Part shown: positions 1 through 6,724 of the stretch, piece after piece | How the letters are laid out: each line of letters begins with the position of its first letter | Position numbering within the stretch: position 1 is the stretch's first letter | Source: Candidatus Omnitrophota bacterium | GTDB taxonomy: Bacteria; Omnitrophota; Gorgyraeia; Kaelpiales; Kaelpiaceae | Assembly: GCA_028717465.1 (NCBI GenBank) | Contig: JAQUNS010000032.1 | Span: 1 to 6,724 of the forward strand | Length of the DNA: 6,724 nucleotides | Direction: 5' to 3' | Position numbers and translations under genes: made by a program | The notes under the pieces: model-generated | Seen by the model: only the letters and a program-made list of their open reading frames with translations | Database searches by the model: none | Told to the model about the DNA's origin: nothing

Positions 1-2
1 AG

Positions 3-986
3 CCGTTCAGGCTCTATCTATCGCCTCTTAACATAGACCCCCAGGCGCCCTGTTTTGCCATATCGCATCCCGGCAGGTATAGTGAAGAGATATCAAACAT
101 TGTAGGATTATACTATACCCAAGGTATGCCGCATGCTAACTGGCCGTATATGGAGGGCATGCTGGACGAGAAAGCATTTCTTGAACATGTTGACAGTATC
201 CTAAAAGACAAGCAGGCTATCTTAAGCAATGCTCTTGAAAAGTTCGACTCCGGGTGTTTGTTTTTTTATTTTGAGGCCTTAGATATTATACAGCATATGT
301 TCTTCAGGCAGATGCTGGATGGGAATTCAAGTTACAATGATGTTGTGCATAGTTACTATTTGAAAATGGATACCATGCTCGGCGGTTTAATGGATAGATT
401 AGGCTCTGATACTCTAGTCCTGGTAGTTTCAGACCATGGTTTTTGCAGTTACGATTATGTCTTCGATCTTAATAGGTGGCTCATAGAAAATGGCTACCTT
501 GTTCTATCCGATAAAGTTGAAAAATTAAGCGGGTTTCTTGAAGGGATAGACTGGCATAAAACAAAAGCCTATGCTCTTGGATACGGAAATCTATATTTTA
601 ACAGGTTAGGCAGAGAGCAGAACGGCATATTGACCCAGCAGGATGCAGATAAAATTGGCCGGGAGATTAAAGATAAGCTTATTTCTATTAAAAATCCTGA
701 TAATTCAGGTAATGTTGTATACAGAGTGTATGATTATGGACAAAGCAGATATCCGCAACGTTCTCCAGACATGCATATCGGTCTTTATCCAAACTACAGT
801 TTTAGCTGGGAGACTGCTTTAGGAGGGGCTTCAGGCAAGGTAATAGCCGCCAATACAACTCAATGGAGCGGGACCCATTTTATTGATCCGGATTTTGTGC
901 CCGGCGTCATATTTTCAAACATAAATTTGGGCATAGAAGATCCTAAAATAACAGATATTGCAGAGTATGTTTTAAAACAATATTAA
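3..986 (+). CDS. Alkaline-phosphatase-superfamily phosphodiesterase/nucleotide pyrophosphatase-like protein, 5'-truncated by window edge
   Basis: The frame is open from base 3 through the ATG at 126 to the TAA at 984-986, and the upstream part (PFRLYLSPLNIDP, then AISHPGRYSEE) reads as good protein. The true start therefore lies outside the window; 327 C-terminal residues are visible. Metal-binding motifs of the alkaline phosphatase / type I phosphodiesterase fold appear in order, numbered from the first visible codon: Asp94 and His98 in EALDIIQH, Asp144-His145 in VVSDHGF, and His292 in SGTHF. These correspond to the D...H, DH and final H ligands of two-metal phosphodiesterases in this superfamily. 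The nucleophile Ser/Thr and first Asp ligand should lie in the missing N-terminal half. The family hydrolyses phosphoester or phosphodiester bonds; the substrate cannot be told from sequence. Whether it is secreted cannot be judged without the N-terminus. The permease gene follows after 5 bases, suggesting co-transcription. The family call is confident, the substrate unknown. Confidence 0.85.
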   Translation, partial: PFRLYLSPLNIDPQAPCFAISHPGRYSEEISNIVGLYYTQGMPHANWPYMEGMLDEKAFLEHVDSILKDKQAILSNALEKFDSGCLFFYFEALDIIQHMFFRQMLDGNSSYNDVVHSYYLKMDTMLGGLMDRLGSDTLVLVVSDHGFCSYDYVFDLNRWLIENGYLVLSDKVEKLSGFLEGIDWHKTKAYALGYGNLYFNRLGREQNGILTQQDADKIGREIKDKLISIKNPDNSGNVVYRVYDYGQSRYPQRSPDMHIGLYPNYSFSWETALGGASGKVIAANTTQWSGTHFIDPDFVPGVIFSNINLGIEDPKITDIAEYVLKQY

Positions 987-991
987 TAAAA

Positions 992-2410
992 ATGAATTCA
1001 GGGGCAGTAAACAGCAAAAACAGAATGTTTGCAAGATATATAACTTATTTTATATTTATCTTAATTTCTTGGTTTTTAGGTTCTAACGCAGGATTAAATA
1101 ACAAACAAGCTCTGGCTTTAAGCGTTTTTTTTGCTTCGATATCCGGAACGATATTTTTTTGGCAGTACCGTTTGAGTTTTGCTCTTTGGGGCTCTGCTCT
1201 TTTAGTGCTTTTGCGTATAGTGACAGTAAAGGAATTTGTTAGCTTTGCTTCTCTGGAAGTTATACTTTTTTTAATCGGAATGATGATTATCACAGGGAAT
1301 TTGAAAGAGCTCGGTTTTTTTGACTGGATTTTAAGCAAAATCCTTAAAATAAGGAGATTTTCATCGGGCAGGTTCTTGTTTCTTCTTATTTTTGTCTCTG
1401 CCGTATCTGCCTGTTGTGTAGATGAGGTCTCTTCAATAATATTCATGGTTATTTTAATTCTTACCATATGCGATTATTTTGAAGTAAATCCGGCTCCCTT
1501 TATAATAATATCTGTTTTAGCTACAAATGTAGGTTCCACCGGTACCGTTTTGGGAAATCCTATAGGGATACTTATCGCCTCAAAGGCCGGGCTTACGTTT
1601 GAATCTTTTATCAAGTATTCTTTCCCTGTAATGATTTTTCTGTCTTTTGTTCTTTACGGCATATCGTTGTTAATTTTTTCCAAACCGCTTAGAGAGCTCA
1701 GCAAGCAGATTGATTATTTCGGGCCTAATGACACGCTGTCTTATCTGATAAAAGTTCCTGCCGATAAAGATTTGCGTATCGGTATTACAATAGCGGCACT
1801 TACTTTTACAATCATTGCTTTTCATCATAAATTAGAACTGCTGCTGGGGCTGGATACTAACAATATACTCCTTATTGCGCCCTTGATATCTGCGGGCATA
1901 CTTATGGCTTGGAGAAAGAGGCAGGCAAGGATATATGTTGAGCAGGGGGTAGAATGGTGGACAATAATATTTTTCTTATTTCTGTTTGCCCAGTCCGGAG
2001 TTTTAGAACATACCGGGGTTACCCAGATATTGGCCGGCTGGTTTTCTGATAATATCTTAAGTTCTTATGGTTTCTTTATAGCTTTTGTGCTGATTTTTAG
2101 CGCTGTTATCTCAAGTATGGTAGATAACGTTATTTTGGTCGCGGCCTTTATACCAGTTTTAAATACTGTAATAACGCTATATCCGCAATATTCCAATGTG
2201 GCCTGGTGGGTGCTTTTATACGGAGCCTGCATAGGAGGCAATATAACTTTTATAGGTTCAACTGCCAATATAGTCGCTTTGGGGATGATAGAAAAAAGGA
2301 ATAATATTTATGTTGGATTTTTGCAATGGATAATACCGGGCCTTGTCTCTACCGTTATTCTATTGAGCGTAGCTTTTCTGTTTTTTAGATTTCTGCCTAT
2401 GTACAGATAA
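992..2410 (+). CDS. SLC13/ArsB-type (ion transporter superfamily) integral membrane permease
   Basis: A 472-residue, very hydrophobic inner-membrane protein with roughly 10-12 membrane segments. Its internal symmetry is typical of the SLC13/DASS, ArsB, CitMHS and NhaD transporters. In the first half, SAVSACCVDEVSS (136-148) is followed by ATNVGSTGTVLGNPIGI (177-193). In the second half, SSMVDNVILVAAFIP (374-388) is followed by GGNITFIGSTANIVALG (415-431). These paired D-[EN]-V and N/G-rich hairpins form the ion and substrate site in the superfamily. A basic cytoplasmic loop lies near 306-313. There is no TrkA-C domain between the halves, unlike many sulfate-type members, so a carboxylate, arsenite or Na+/H+ role is equally possible. 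Substrate is not assignable. The ATG at 992 has no clear ribosome binding site and lies 5 bases after the previous stop, so translation is probably coupled; the next in-frame ATG is 1025. The 94-base gap downstream separates it from cysE. Confidence 0.85.
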   Translation: MNSGAVNSKNRMFARYITYFIFILISWFLGSNAGLNNKQALALSVFFASISGTIFFWQYRLSFALWGSALLVLLRIVTVKEFVSFASLEVILFLIGMMIITGNLKELGFFDWILSKILKIRRFSSGRFLFLLIFVSAVSACCVDEVSSIIFMVILILTICDYFEVNPAPFIIISVLATNVGSTGTVLGNPIGILIASKAGLTFESFIKYSFPVMIFLSFVLYGISLLIFSKPLRELSKQIDYFGPNDTLSYLIKVPADKDLRIGITIAALTFTIIAFHHKLELLLGLDTNNILLIAPLISAGILMAWRKRQARIYVEQGVEWWTIIFFLFLFAQSGVLEHTGVTQILAGWFSDNILSSYGFFIAFVLIFSAVISSMVDNVILVAAFIPVLNTVITLYPQYSNVAWWVLLYGACIGGNITFIGSTANIVALGMIEKRNNIYVGFLQWIIPGLVSTVILLSVAFLFFRFLPMYR

Positions 2411-2465
2411 GTTGTTTATCTTTTTAATCCAGTTATTTAATTCAGCTCAATTTTGCCTTTATGAG

Positions 2466-2493
2466 TTGACATTTTAAGTGGTTCAGAGATAAT
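2466..2493 (+). promoter_or_regulatory. Sigma70-type promoter in front of cysE
   Basis: A perfect -35 hexamer TTGACA (2466-2471) and a 5-of-6 -10 hexamer GATAAT (2488-2493) are separated by 16 bases. AATAAT at 2491-2496 (spacer 19) is a weaker alternative -10. It sits in the only sizeable intergenic gap (2411-2504), which otherwise shows no convincing stem-loop terminator and no T-box or riboswitch-like element. Transcription would begin near 2500, only about 5 bases before the cysE ATG, giving a nearly leaderless message. It could drive cysE, cysS, the two permeases and tmk as one transcript. The assignment is by consensus only. Confidence 0.6.
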
Positions 2494-2504
2494 AATAAAT
2501 TACT

Positions 2505-3212
2505 ATGGTGTTATTTATTGTTATCGTTGCCGGTTTGATACTTGCTATCTCTATTCTATTTAAGCCGGAGATAGACGCTGCAATAGACAGAGACCCTGCT
2601 GCCAGGAACAGGCTGGTCATAATAATATTGTATCCCGGCCTGCACGCCTTGGTGTTACATCGTTTAGCCGGGTTTTTTTACAAGTTCAAAATTCCTTTTT
2701 TCCCGCGCCTAATCTCTCAACTGGGCAGGTTTTTAACCGGCATTGAGATTCATCCCGGTGCTCGGATAGGCAATGGCCTGTTTATTGATCACGGTATGGG
2801 CGTTGTCATAGGCGAAACAACTGTAATAGGGGAGAATGTAACTCTATATCAGGGTGTTACTTTAGGCGGAACAGGCAAAGAACGCGGCAAGCGCCACCCA
2901 ACTATAGGAGACAATGCTGTGATAGGTTCGGGAGCCAAAGTATTGGGCAATATCGTTATAGGTAATAATGTTCAGATCGGATCCAACGCCGTTGTTGTCA
3001 AGGACGTGCCGGATAATTCTACTGTTGTCGGAGTCCCCGGAAGAATGGTCAAAAGAGAAGGTGTGAGAATCTCCAAGATTTCTCTGGATCATACCAACCT
3101 TCCTGATCCTCTGGCGCAGTCTATCGAGCGTATTCAGAATGAAATCAACGAAATAGAAGATGTTTTAAAGCAGTGGCGTAAGAAAAAAGAGCAAGAGCTA
3201 AATGGCCATTAA
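2505..3212 (+). CDS. cysE: Serine O-acetyltransferase, short Bacillus-like form with hydrophobic N-terminus
   Basis: Transfers acetyl from acetyl-CoA to L-serine to give O-acetylserine, the committed step to cysteine. The 235-residue protein has a short helical region with DPAARN (30-35) and [15 protein letters not shown] (42-56). A left-handed beta-helix of hexapeptide repeats (about 82-182) follows. Signature residues are present: [10 protein letters not shown] (80-89, with Glu81 and His83), [13 protein letters not shown] (93-105, catalytic His96), [16 protein letters not shown] (120-135, His131), and VVGVPGRMV (174-182). The C-terminal tail (about 201-235) is charged and helical. An oddity is residues 2-18, a continuous hydrophobic run that the Bacillus-type enzymes, as I recall them, lack; it could be a membrane anchor. 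The ATG at 2505 has no Shine-Dalgarno and lies just after the predicted transcription start; TTG at 2535 is an alternative start. Its 3' end overlaps cysS by 11 bases, so the two are translated as a unit. Confidence 0.93.
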   Translation: MVLFIVIVAGLILAISILFKPEIDAAIDRDPAARNRLVIIILYPGLHALVLHRLAGFFYKFKIPFFPRLISQLGRFLTGIEIHPGARIGNGLFIDHGMGVVIGETTVIGENVTLYQGVTLGGTGKERGKRHPTIGDNAVIGSGAKVLGNIVIGNNVQIGSNAVVVKDVPDNSTVVGVPGRMVKREGVRISKISLDHTNLPDPLAQSIERIQNEINEIEDVLKQWRKKKEQELNGH

Positions 3213-4656
3213 GGTTTTAAATACACTGAGCGGCAAGAAGGAATTTTTTAAACCGCAGAAAGAAAGAGAAGTAAAAATATACCTCTGCGGCCCTACCGTA
3301 TATGATGAGCCTCACCTAGGACACTTGAGGAGCGCCTATGATTTCGATGTTATAAGAAGATACTTTCTATTTAAAGGTTATCAGGTTTATTTCTTAAGAA
3401 ACGTTACCGATGTTGATGATAAAATTATTCAAAAGGCAAAGGATTCCGGTTTTGGGGATCTAATAGAATCTACCCGTAAGATAGCAGAAAAATATTACAG
3501 AGTTTACAAATTATGGATGGACAGGTTTGGTATTATGCCTCCTGATATAGAGCCTTGGGCGACAGAGCATATCAATGAAATGGTAAGCTTTATCCAGCGT
3601 CTGATAGAAAAAGGTTTCGCTTATGAGTCAGGCTCAGACGTATATTTTAGTGTGCGGAGTTTTAAAAAATACGGCAGATTATCCGGCCGTTCCCTAGACG
3701 ATATGATTGCAGGAGCTAGAGTTGTTCCTGGCGAAACTAAAAGGGACCCCCTTGATTTTGCTCTCTGGAAAAAATCAAAAGATAACGAACCTTCTTGGGA
3801 GAGCCCCTGGGGTCGCGGTAGGCCGGGTTGGCACATAGAATGCTCTGTTATGAGCACTTGTTATTTAGGTGAAACTTTCGATATACATGCCGGAGGCAGA
3901 GATCTGATATTTCCGCACCATGAAAATGAGATTGCTCAGGCAGAGGCAGCAACAGGCAAGCAGTTTGCAAATTACTGGCTCCATAACGGTATGCTTACGA
4001 TCAACGGTGAGAAGATGGCAAAATCGCTGAACAACTTTGTAACCGTTGAGGAAGTTTTAAAAAAAATACATCCCGATGCCTTAAAAATATTCTTTTTATC
4101 GGCTAAATATAATACCCCGATAGATTTTAGCTGGGCGAGATTGAATGAAGCTAAAGCATCCAGTGAGCGTTTTGATTCATTTTTTGCCAGAGTTGCCAGC
4201 ATAAAGTTGCACAAAAATGACCTGCGGCCTAATAAAAATACAGGTAAAATTTTTAACCAGTATGAGGTTAAATTGGCAGATTCGGAGTCTAAATTTAGGC
4301 AGGCTATGGATGACGATTTTAATACCGCTTTAGCGTTGAGCATTTTGTATGAAATTTTAAGTGAGGGCAACAGAGCCTACGAAGATCCCGGGCTTGATTT
4401 TGCCGGCAGGATATTTCTTCTGGTTAAGATAAATAAGGTTTTACATAAGCTGGGTTCGGTTTTTTCTTTATTTTCTAGCCAGAATATTGATACCCAAAAT
4501 AATGATTTAATAAACAGCATCATAAAAATAAGAGATCAGATCAGAGCTTCCAAGAATTTCGAACTGGCCGATAAGATCAGAAGCATTCTGCAGGATGCCG
4601 GAATTATAATAGAAGACAGCAAGAGTTCATCCAGCTGGAGGAAGCTTGAGGGCTAG
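3202..4656 (+). CDS. cysS: Cysteinyl-tRNA synthetase
   Basis: A class I aminoacyl-tRNA synthetase that activates cysteine with ATP and loads it onto tRNA-Cys in the cytoplasm. At 484 residues it is about the usual length. [18 protein letters not shown] (29-46) carries the first zinc ligand Cys29 and the HIGH signature as HLGH (38-41). NVTDVDDKI (67-75) is typical of the family. The remaining zinc ligands are Cys214 (GWHIECS), His239 and Glu243 (FPHHENE). The KMSKS loop appears as KMAKS (271-275). The C-terminal part (about 290-480) has the helical anticodon-recognition region including [11 protein letters not shown]. No catalytic residue is missing. The start ATG lies inside the cysE end (11-base overlap), preceded by a purine-rich AAGAG at 3193-3197. 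Pairing with cysE links cysteine synthesis to its use in translation, an arrangement known in several bacterial groups. The 3' end overlaps the following permease by 11 bases. Confidence 0.97.
   Translation: MAIKVLNTLSGKKEFFKPQKEREVKIYLCGPTVYDEPHLGHLRSAYDFDVIRRYFLFKGYQVYFLRNVTDVDDKIIQKAKDSGFGDLIESTRKIAEKYYRVYKLWMDRFGIMPPDIEPWATEHINEMVSFIQRLIEKGFAYESGSDVYFSVRSFKKYGRLSGRSLDDMIAGARVVPGETKRDPLDFALWKKSKDNEPSWESPWGRGRPGWHIECSVMSTCYLGETFDIHAGGRDLIFPHHENEIAQAEAATGKQFANYWLHNGMLTINGEKMAKSLNNFVTVEEVLKKIHPDALKIFFLSAKYNTPIDFSWARLNEAKASSERFDSFFARVASIKLHKNDLRPNKNTGKIFNQYEVKLADSESKFRQAMDDDFNTALALSILYEILSEGNRAYEDPGLDFAGRIFLLVKINKVLHKLGSVFSLFSSQNIDTQNNDLINSIIKIRDQIRASKNFELADKIRSILQDAGIIIEDSKSSSSWRKLEG
4637..4641 (+). 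promoter_or_regulatory. Shine-Dalgarno site deciding a TTG start
   Basis: GGAGG at 4637-4641, four bases before the TTG at 4646, lies inside the last codons of cysS. It is the strongest ribosome binding site in the window. It supports the non-ATG start of the MalF-like permease, which would otherwise have no good initiation codon near the beginning of its first membrane segment. Confidence 0.7.
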
Positions 4657-5593
4657 AAGCAAGGAATCTCTGGCAGCGCTTTTATTTCTTGGGCCTAATC
4701 TGATAGGTTTTTTCGTTTTTACATTTTTGCCTGTCATATTCTCTCTTCTTTTAAGTTTTTTCAGATGGGAACTTATAGGGGCAGGAGAATCTATATTTTC
4801 TAATCTCAAATTTATAGGTTTTGCTAATTTTGTTAAATTGCTTGGATTCCACTTCCAAGACGGCCGTTTTGTTCCTAACGATCCTCATTTCTGGTACTAC
4901 ATGTACAACACTATTTTTCTTATGCTGACAATACCGATAGGTATAATAGGCTCTCTTGTATTGGCAATTGCGGTTAACCGAAGGCTTAAGGGTATAGTGA
5001 TATACAGGATGTTATTTTTTCTTCCGGTAATCTGTCCGATTGCCGCAATAGCCGTGTTGTGGAAAGTTCTGCTGAACCCAGACTTCGGCTTGATAAACAG
5101 CCTTATAGTCAGGCTTGGCGAACTTCTGGGTTTAAAACTAGCAGGGCCAAGCTGGCTTTCTGATGCTAACTGGGCTAAGCCGGCTATTATGCTGGTCAAC
5201 CTTTGGATGACAATCGGCGGTTACAACATGATACTATATCTTGCTGCCCTTCAAGGCATACCGCGGGATTTGTATGAAGCAGCCGATATAGACGGTGCAA
5301 GCTCCTGGCACAAGTTTCGCTATATAACAATACCTATGATATCGCCAACCACATTTTTTATTACTATAATGAGTATAATTGGAGGTTTACAGGGCTCGTT
5401 TGCCATAATATATATCTTAACCGGAGGCGGGCCTGCCAATTCTTCTACGACTATAATGTACTACATATTTACCAATCTATACGAATTTCAAAAAGCAGGT
5501 TATGCCGCTGCCGTAGCCTGGATACTTTTTGTAATAATATTTGTATTTTCCAGAGTATATTGGAAGAGGGGAGGAAGGCTGGTTCACTATTAG
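4646..5593 (+). CDS. Sugar ABC transporter permease, MalF/UgpA-like (CUT1 family)
   Basis: A 315-residue inner-membrane subunit that, with the next gene's product, would form the channel of an ABC importer for sugars or related solutes. The N-terminus (SKESLAALLFLGPNLIGF, residues 5-22) is typical of MalF/UgpA-type permeases. Six membrane segments are expected near 11-38, 86-110, 119-141, 177-203, 232-258 and 286-304. The coupling loop that docks onto the ATPase (EAA motif) is clear at 211-230, with EAADIDGAS and a terminal Pro. LTGGGPANSSTT (258-269) is also characteristic of the family. The start is TTG, supported by a strong GGAGG. The gene overlaps cysS by 11 bases and ends 2 bases before the next permease. 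No solute-binding protein or ATPase gene is present in the window, so the substrate is unknown and the partners must be encoded elsewhere. Confidence 0.92.
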   Translation: MRARSKESLAALLFLGPNLIGFFVFTFLPVIFSLLLSFFRWELIGAGESIFSNLKFIGFANFVKLLGFHFQDGRFVPNDPHFWYYMYNTIFLMLTIPIGIIGSLVLAIAVNRRLKGIVIYRMLFFLPVICPIAAIAVLWKVLLNPDFGLINSLIVRLGELLGLKLAGPSWLSDANWAKPAIMLVNLWMTIGGYNMILYLAALQGIPRDLYEAADIDGASSWHKFRYITIPMISPTTFFITIMSIIGGLQGSFAIIYILTGGGPANSSTTIMYYIFTNLYEFQKAGYAAAVAWILFVIIFVFSRVYWKRGGRLVHY

Positions 5594-5595
5594 GT

Positions 5596-6465
5596 ATGAA
5601 TAAAAAAAATCTCAAGGCCGACATAAATTTCAGAAGTGCCGGGAAAAAGCTTATCTGGTATTTAGTACTCTCTATCTTTGCTGTCACTATGGTTATGCCG
5701 TTTATATGGATGGTCTCAACGTCTTTTAAGGACGCAGTGGAAGTATACACCCAAAATCCTCTTGATTTAAAAAGCTGGATGCCGGATAAGTTTTTATGGC
5801 AGAATTATTTAGATGTTTTTAAGGTTATACCATTTTTAAAATTTTATTTTAATTCTATTTTTATTGCGCTCTCTGTTACGTTGGGCGTTGTTTTGACGAG
5901 CTCTTTAGCCGGATATGCTTTTTCCAGGCTTGATTTCCCAGGCCGAGACAAAATATTTTTTGCCTATTTATCTACGATGATGATACCGGGTGCCGTAGTT
6001 ATAATTCCGGTATTTATTTTGATGAGGTATTTTGGCTGGATCGATTCTTATAAAGCGCTGATTGTGCCTGCCATATTTACGGCCTACGGCACTTTTATGC
6101 TCAGGCAGTTTTTTATGTCCCTGCCTAAAGATTTAGAAGATGCCGCCAAGATAGACGGCTGCGGATATCTTGGTATATATTTTAGGATAATACTTCCGCT
6201 GTCTAAGCCTGCTTTGGCTACTCTTACCGTGTTTACGTTTATAGGCAATTGGCAGAGCCTGCTTTGGCCGCTTTTAGTTACCAATTCAATAGATATGTTT
6301 ACCGTGCCTATAGGTTTGGCATATTTTCAATCCCAGTATTATCTTGTTAACTGGACTCTTTTAATGGCGGCATCTACAATGGCTATCGCGCCCATTATAG
6401 TGGTATTTTTATTTGCCCAGAAATTCTTTATTGAGGGGATTAAGCTGGAAGGAATTAAAGGATGA
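5596..6465 (+). CDS. Sugar ABC transporter permease, MalG/UgpE-like (CUT1 family)
   Basis: The 289-residue second half of the ABC importer channel. There is a short basic cytoplasmic N-terminus, a first membrane segment at about 19-41 ending in MPFIWMVSTSFK, and further segments near 85-108, 119-144, 153-172, 203-228 and 254-275. The EAA coupling loop is at 181-200 (EDAAKIDGCG followed by the RIILP end). The C-terminus GIKLEGIKG matches the usual MalG-type ending that contacts the ATPase. I chose the ATG at 5596, 2 bases after the preceding stop. A TTG at 5560 in the same frame would add 12 residues and overlap the previous gene. Neither start has an ideal ribosome binding site: a GGGGAGG at 5568-5574 lies 21 bases before the ATG. 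Translation may be coupled to the upstream permease. The stop overlaps the tmk start as ATGA. Confidence 0.9.
   Translation: MNKKNLKADINFRSAGKKLIWYLVLSIFAVTMVMPFIWMVSTSFKDAVEVYTQNPLDLKSWMPDKFLWQNYLDVFKVIPFLKFYFNSIFIALSVTLGVVLTSSLAGYAFSRLDFPGRDKIFFAYLSTMMIPGAVVIIPVFILMRYFGWIDSYKALIVPAIFTAYGTFMLRQFFMSLPKDLEDAAKIDGCGYLGIYFRIILPLSKPALATLTVFTFIGNWQSLLWPLLVTNSIDMFTVPIGLAYFQSQYYLVNWTLLMAASTMAIAPIIVVFLFAQKFFIEGIKLEGIKG
6447..6453 (+). promoter_or_regulatory. Shine-Dalgarno site for tmk
   Basis: GGAAGGA eight bases before the ATG at 6462, within the last codons of the MalG-like permease. It fixes the tmk start at the ATGA overlap. Confidence 0.65.
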
Positions 6466-6724
6466 GCGGAATATTTGTTACATTCGAGGGCATTGAAGGC
6501 AGTGGTAAATCCACCCAAGCCAAGCTTTTTTTGGAGTGGCTTAAGAGCAAGAACAGAGAGGTTGTTTTTTTTAGGGAGCCCGGCTCTACAAAGCTAGGTG
6601 AGAGCATAAGAGATATTCTGCTTTTTTCAGATCCGGATGAGATTTCCAGGCCTGCCGAGCTGTTGCTTTTTTTGGCTGCCAGGACACAGATAGTGCATGA
6701 AAAGATTAAACCTGCTTTGGACAA
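6462..6724 (+). CDS. tmk: Thymidylate kinase, N-terminal part (truncated by window edge)
   Basis: Phosphorylates dTMP to dTDP with ATP, an essential step of dTTP synthesis in the cytoplasm. The first 87 residues are visible and run off the right edge with no stop. MSGIFVTFEGIEGSGKST contains the P-loop (GIEGSGKST, 10-18). FREPGST (37-43) matches the family's dTMP-binding REPGGT motif, with Ser in place of the second Gly. LGESIRDILL and AELLLFLAARTQIVHEKIKPAL are the expected following helices; the latter carries the conserved Arg of the family's AAR/ASR-Q segment. The LID region and the rest of the protein are outside the window. It starts at the ATGA overlap with the permease behind a good Shine-Dalgarno, so it belongs to the same transcript. 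Confidence 0.95.
   Translation, partial: MSGIFVTFEGIEGSGKSTQAKLFLEWLKSKNREVVFFREPGSTKLGESIRDILLFSDPDEISRPAELLLFLAARTQIVHEKIKPALD

Noticed and set aside
126..128. ATG at 126 as the start of the phosphodiesterase gene
   Set aside because: The same frame stays open and protein-like back to base 3 (LYLSPLNIDP, AISHPGRYSEE), and the family is longer, so this Met is internal.
1045..1467. Minus-strand open frame opposite the SLC13-type permease
   Set aside because: It is the antisense of a clearly coding membrane protein gene, with lysine/isoleucine-rich low-complexity translation and no recognisable motif.
2411..2465. Terminator or T-box leader between the permease and cysE
   Set aside because: Only a weak imperfect inverted repeat (AATTCAGCTCAATT, 2439-2452) is present, with no GC-rich stem plus U-run. 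The gap is too short for, and lacks the conserved sequence of, a cysteine T-box.
3972..4370. Minus-strand open frame opposite cysS
   Set aside because: It lies wholly inside well-conserved cysS codons and has no family-like motif; a shadow frame.
5560..5562. TTG at 5560 as the start of the MalG-like permease
   Set aside because: It would add a charged 12-residue stretch overlapping the upstream gene with only a weak AGAG before it. The ATG at 5596 fits the usual MalG length and spacing better, though the choice is not certain.
6455..6724. Minus-strand open frame at the right edge
   Set aside because: The plus strand here encodes an unmistakable thymidylate kinase P-loop and REPG motif.

Overview
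The window is a compact, entirely plus-strand stretch of an ordinary bacterial chromosome holding seven protein genes, the first and last cut by the window edges. Composition is moderately AT-rich. Spacing is tight: there are gaps of 2-5 bases, overlaps of 4-11 bases, and one real intergenic gap of 94 bases. I see no tRNA, rRNA, CRISPR array, insertion sequence, phage gene or obvious repeat. Organism: a bacterium using a standard sigma70-type promoter (TTGACA / GATAAT) and AGGAGG-like ribosome binding sites. The cysE-cysS pair plus a short Bacillus-like serine acetyltransferase occurs in many phyla. My low-confidence guess, from codon usage and gene mix, is an uncultured Gram-negative lineage such as Omnitrophota; the sequence does not prove it.

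Layout. (1) 3-986: C-terminal 327 residues of an alkaline-phosphatase-superfamily phosphodiesterase/pyrophosphatase-like enzyme. It is open to the left edge, so the ATG at 126 is internal. (2) 992-2410: a 472-residue SLC13/ArsB-type ion-transporter-superfamily permease, 5 bases downstream. (3) 2411-2504: the only intergenic gap, with a strong promoter-like sequence almost abutting the next start codon. (4) 2505-3212: serine O-acetyltransferase (cysE) with an unusual hydrophobic N-terminus. (5) 3202-4656: cysteinyl-tRNA synthetase (cysS), overlapping cysE by 11 bases. (6) 4646-5593 and 5596-6465: two inner-membrane permeases of a CUT1 sugar ABC transporter (MalF- and MalG-like); the first overlaps cysS by 11 bases and starts at TTG behind a strong GGAGG. 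(7) 6462-6724: the N-terminal 87 residues of thymidylate kinase (tmk), joined to the second permease by an ATGA overlap and cut by the right edge.

How it works together. cysE makes O-acetylserine, the precursor of cysteine, and cysS charges cysteine onto tRNA, so these two form a meaningful pair. The sugar permeases and tmk are probably co-transcribed with them from the promoter at 2466-2493, since no gap or terminator separates them. They have no direct biochemical link to cysteine. The ABC transporter's solute-binding protein and ATPase are not in the window. I find no convincing evidence of a novel defence, mobile or regulatory system. The most interesting points are the possible membrane anchor on CysE with its nearly leaderless promoter, and the mixed operon in which a partial sugar transporter is wedged between cysS and tmk.
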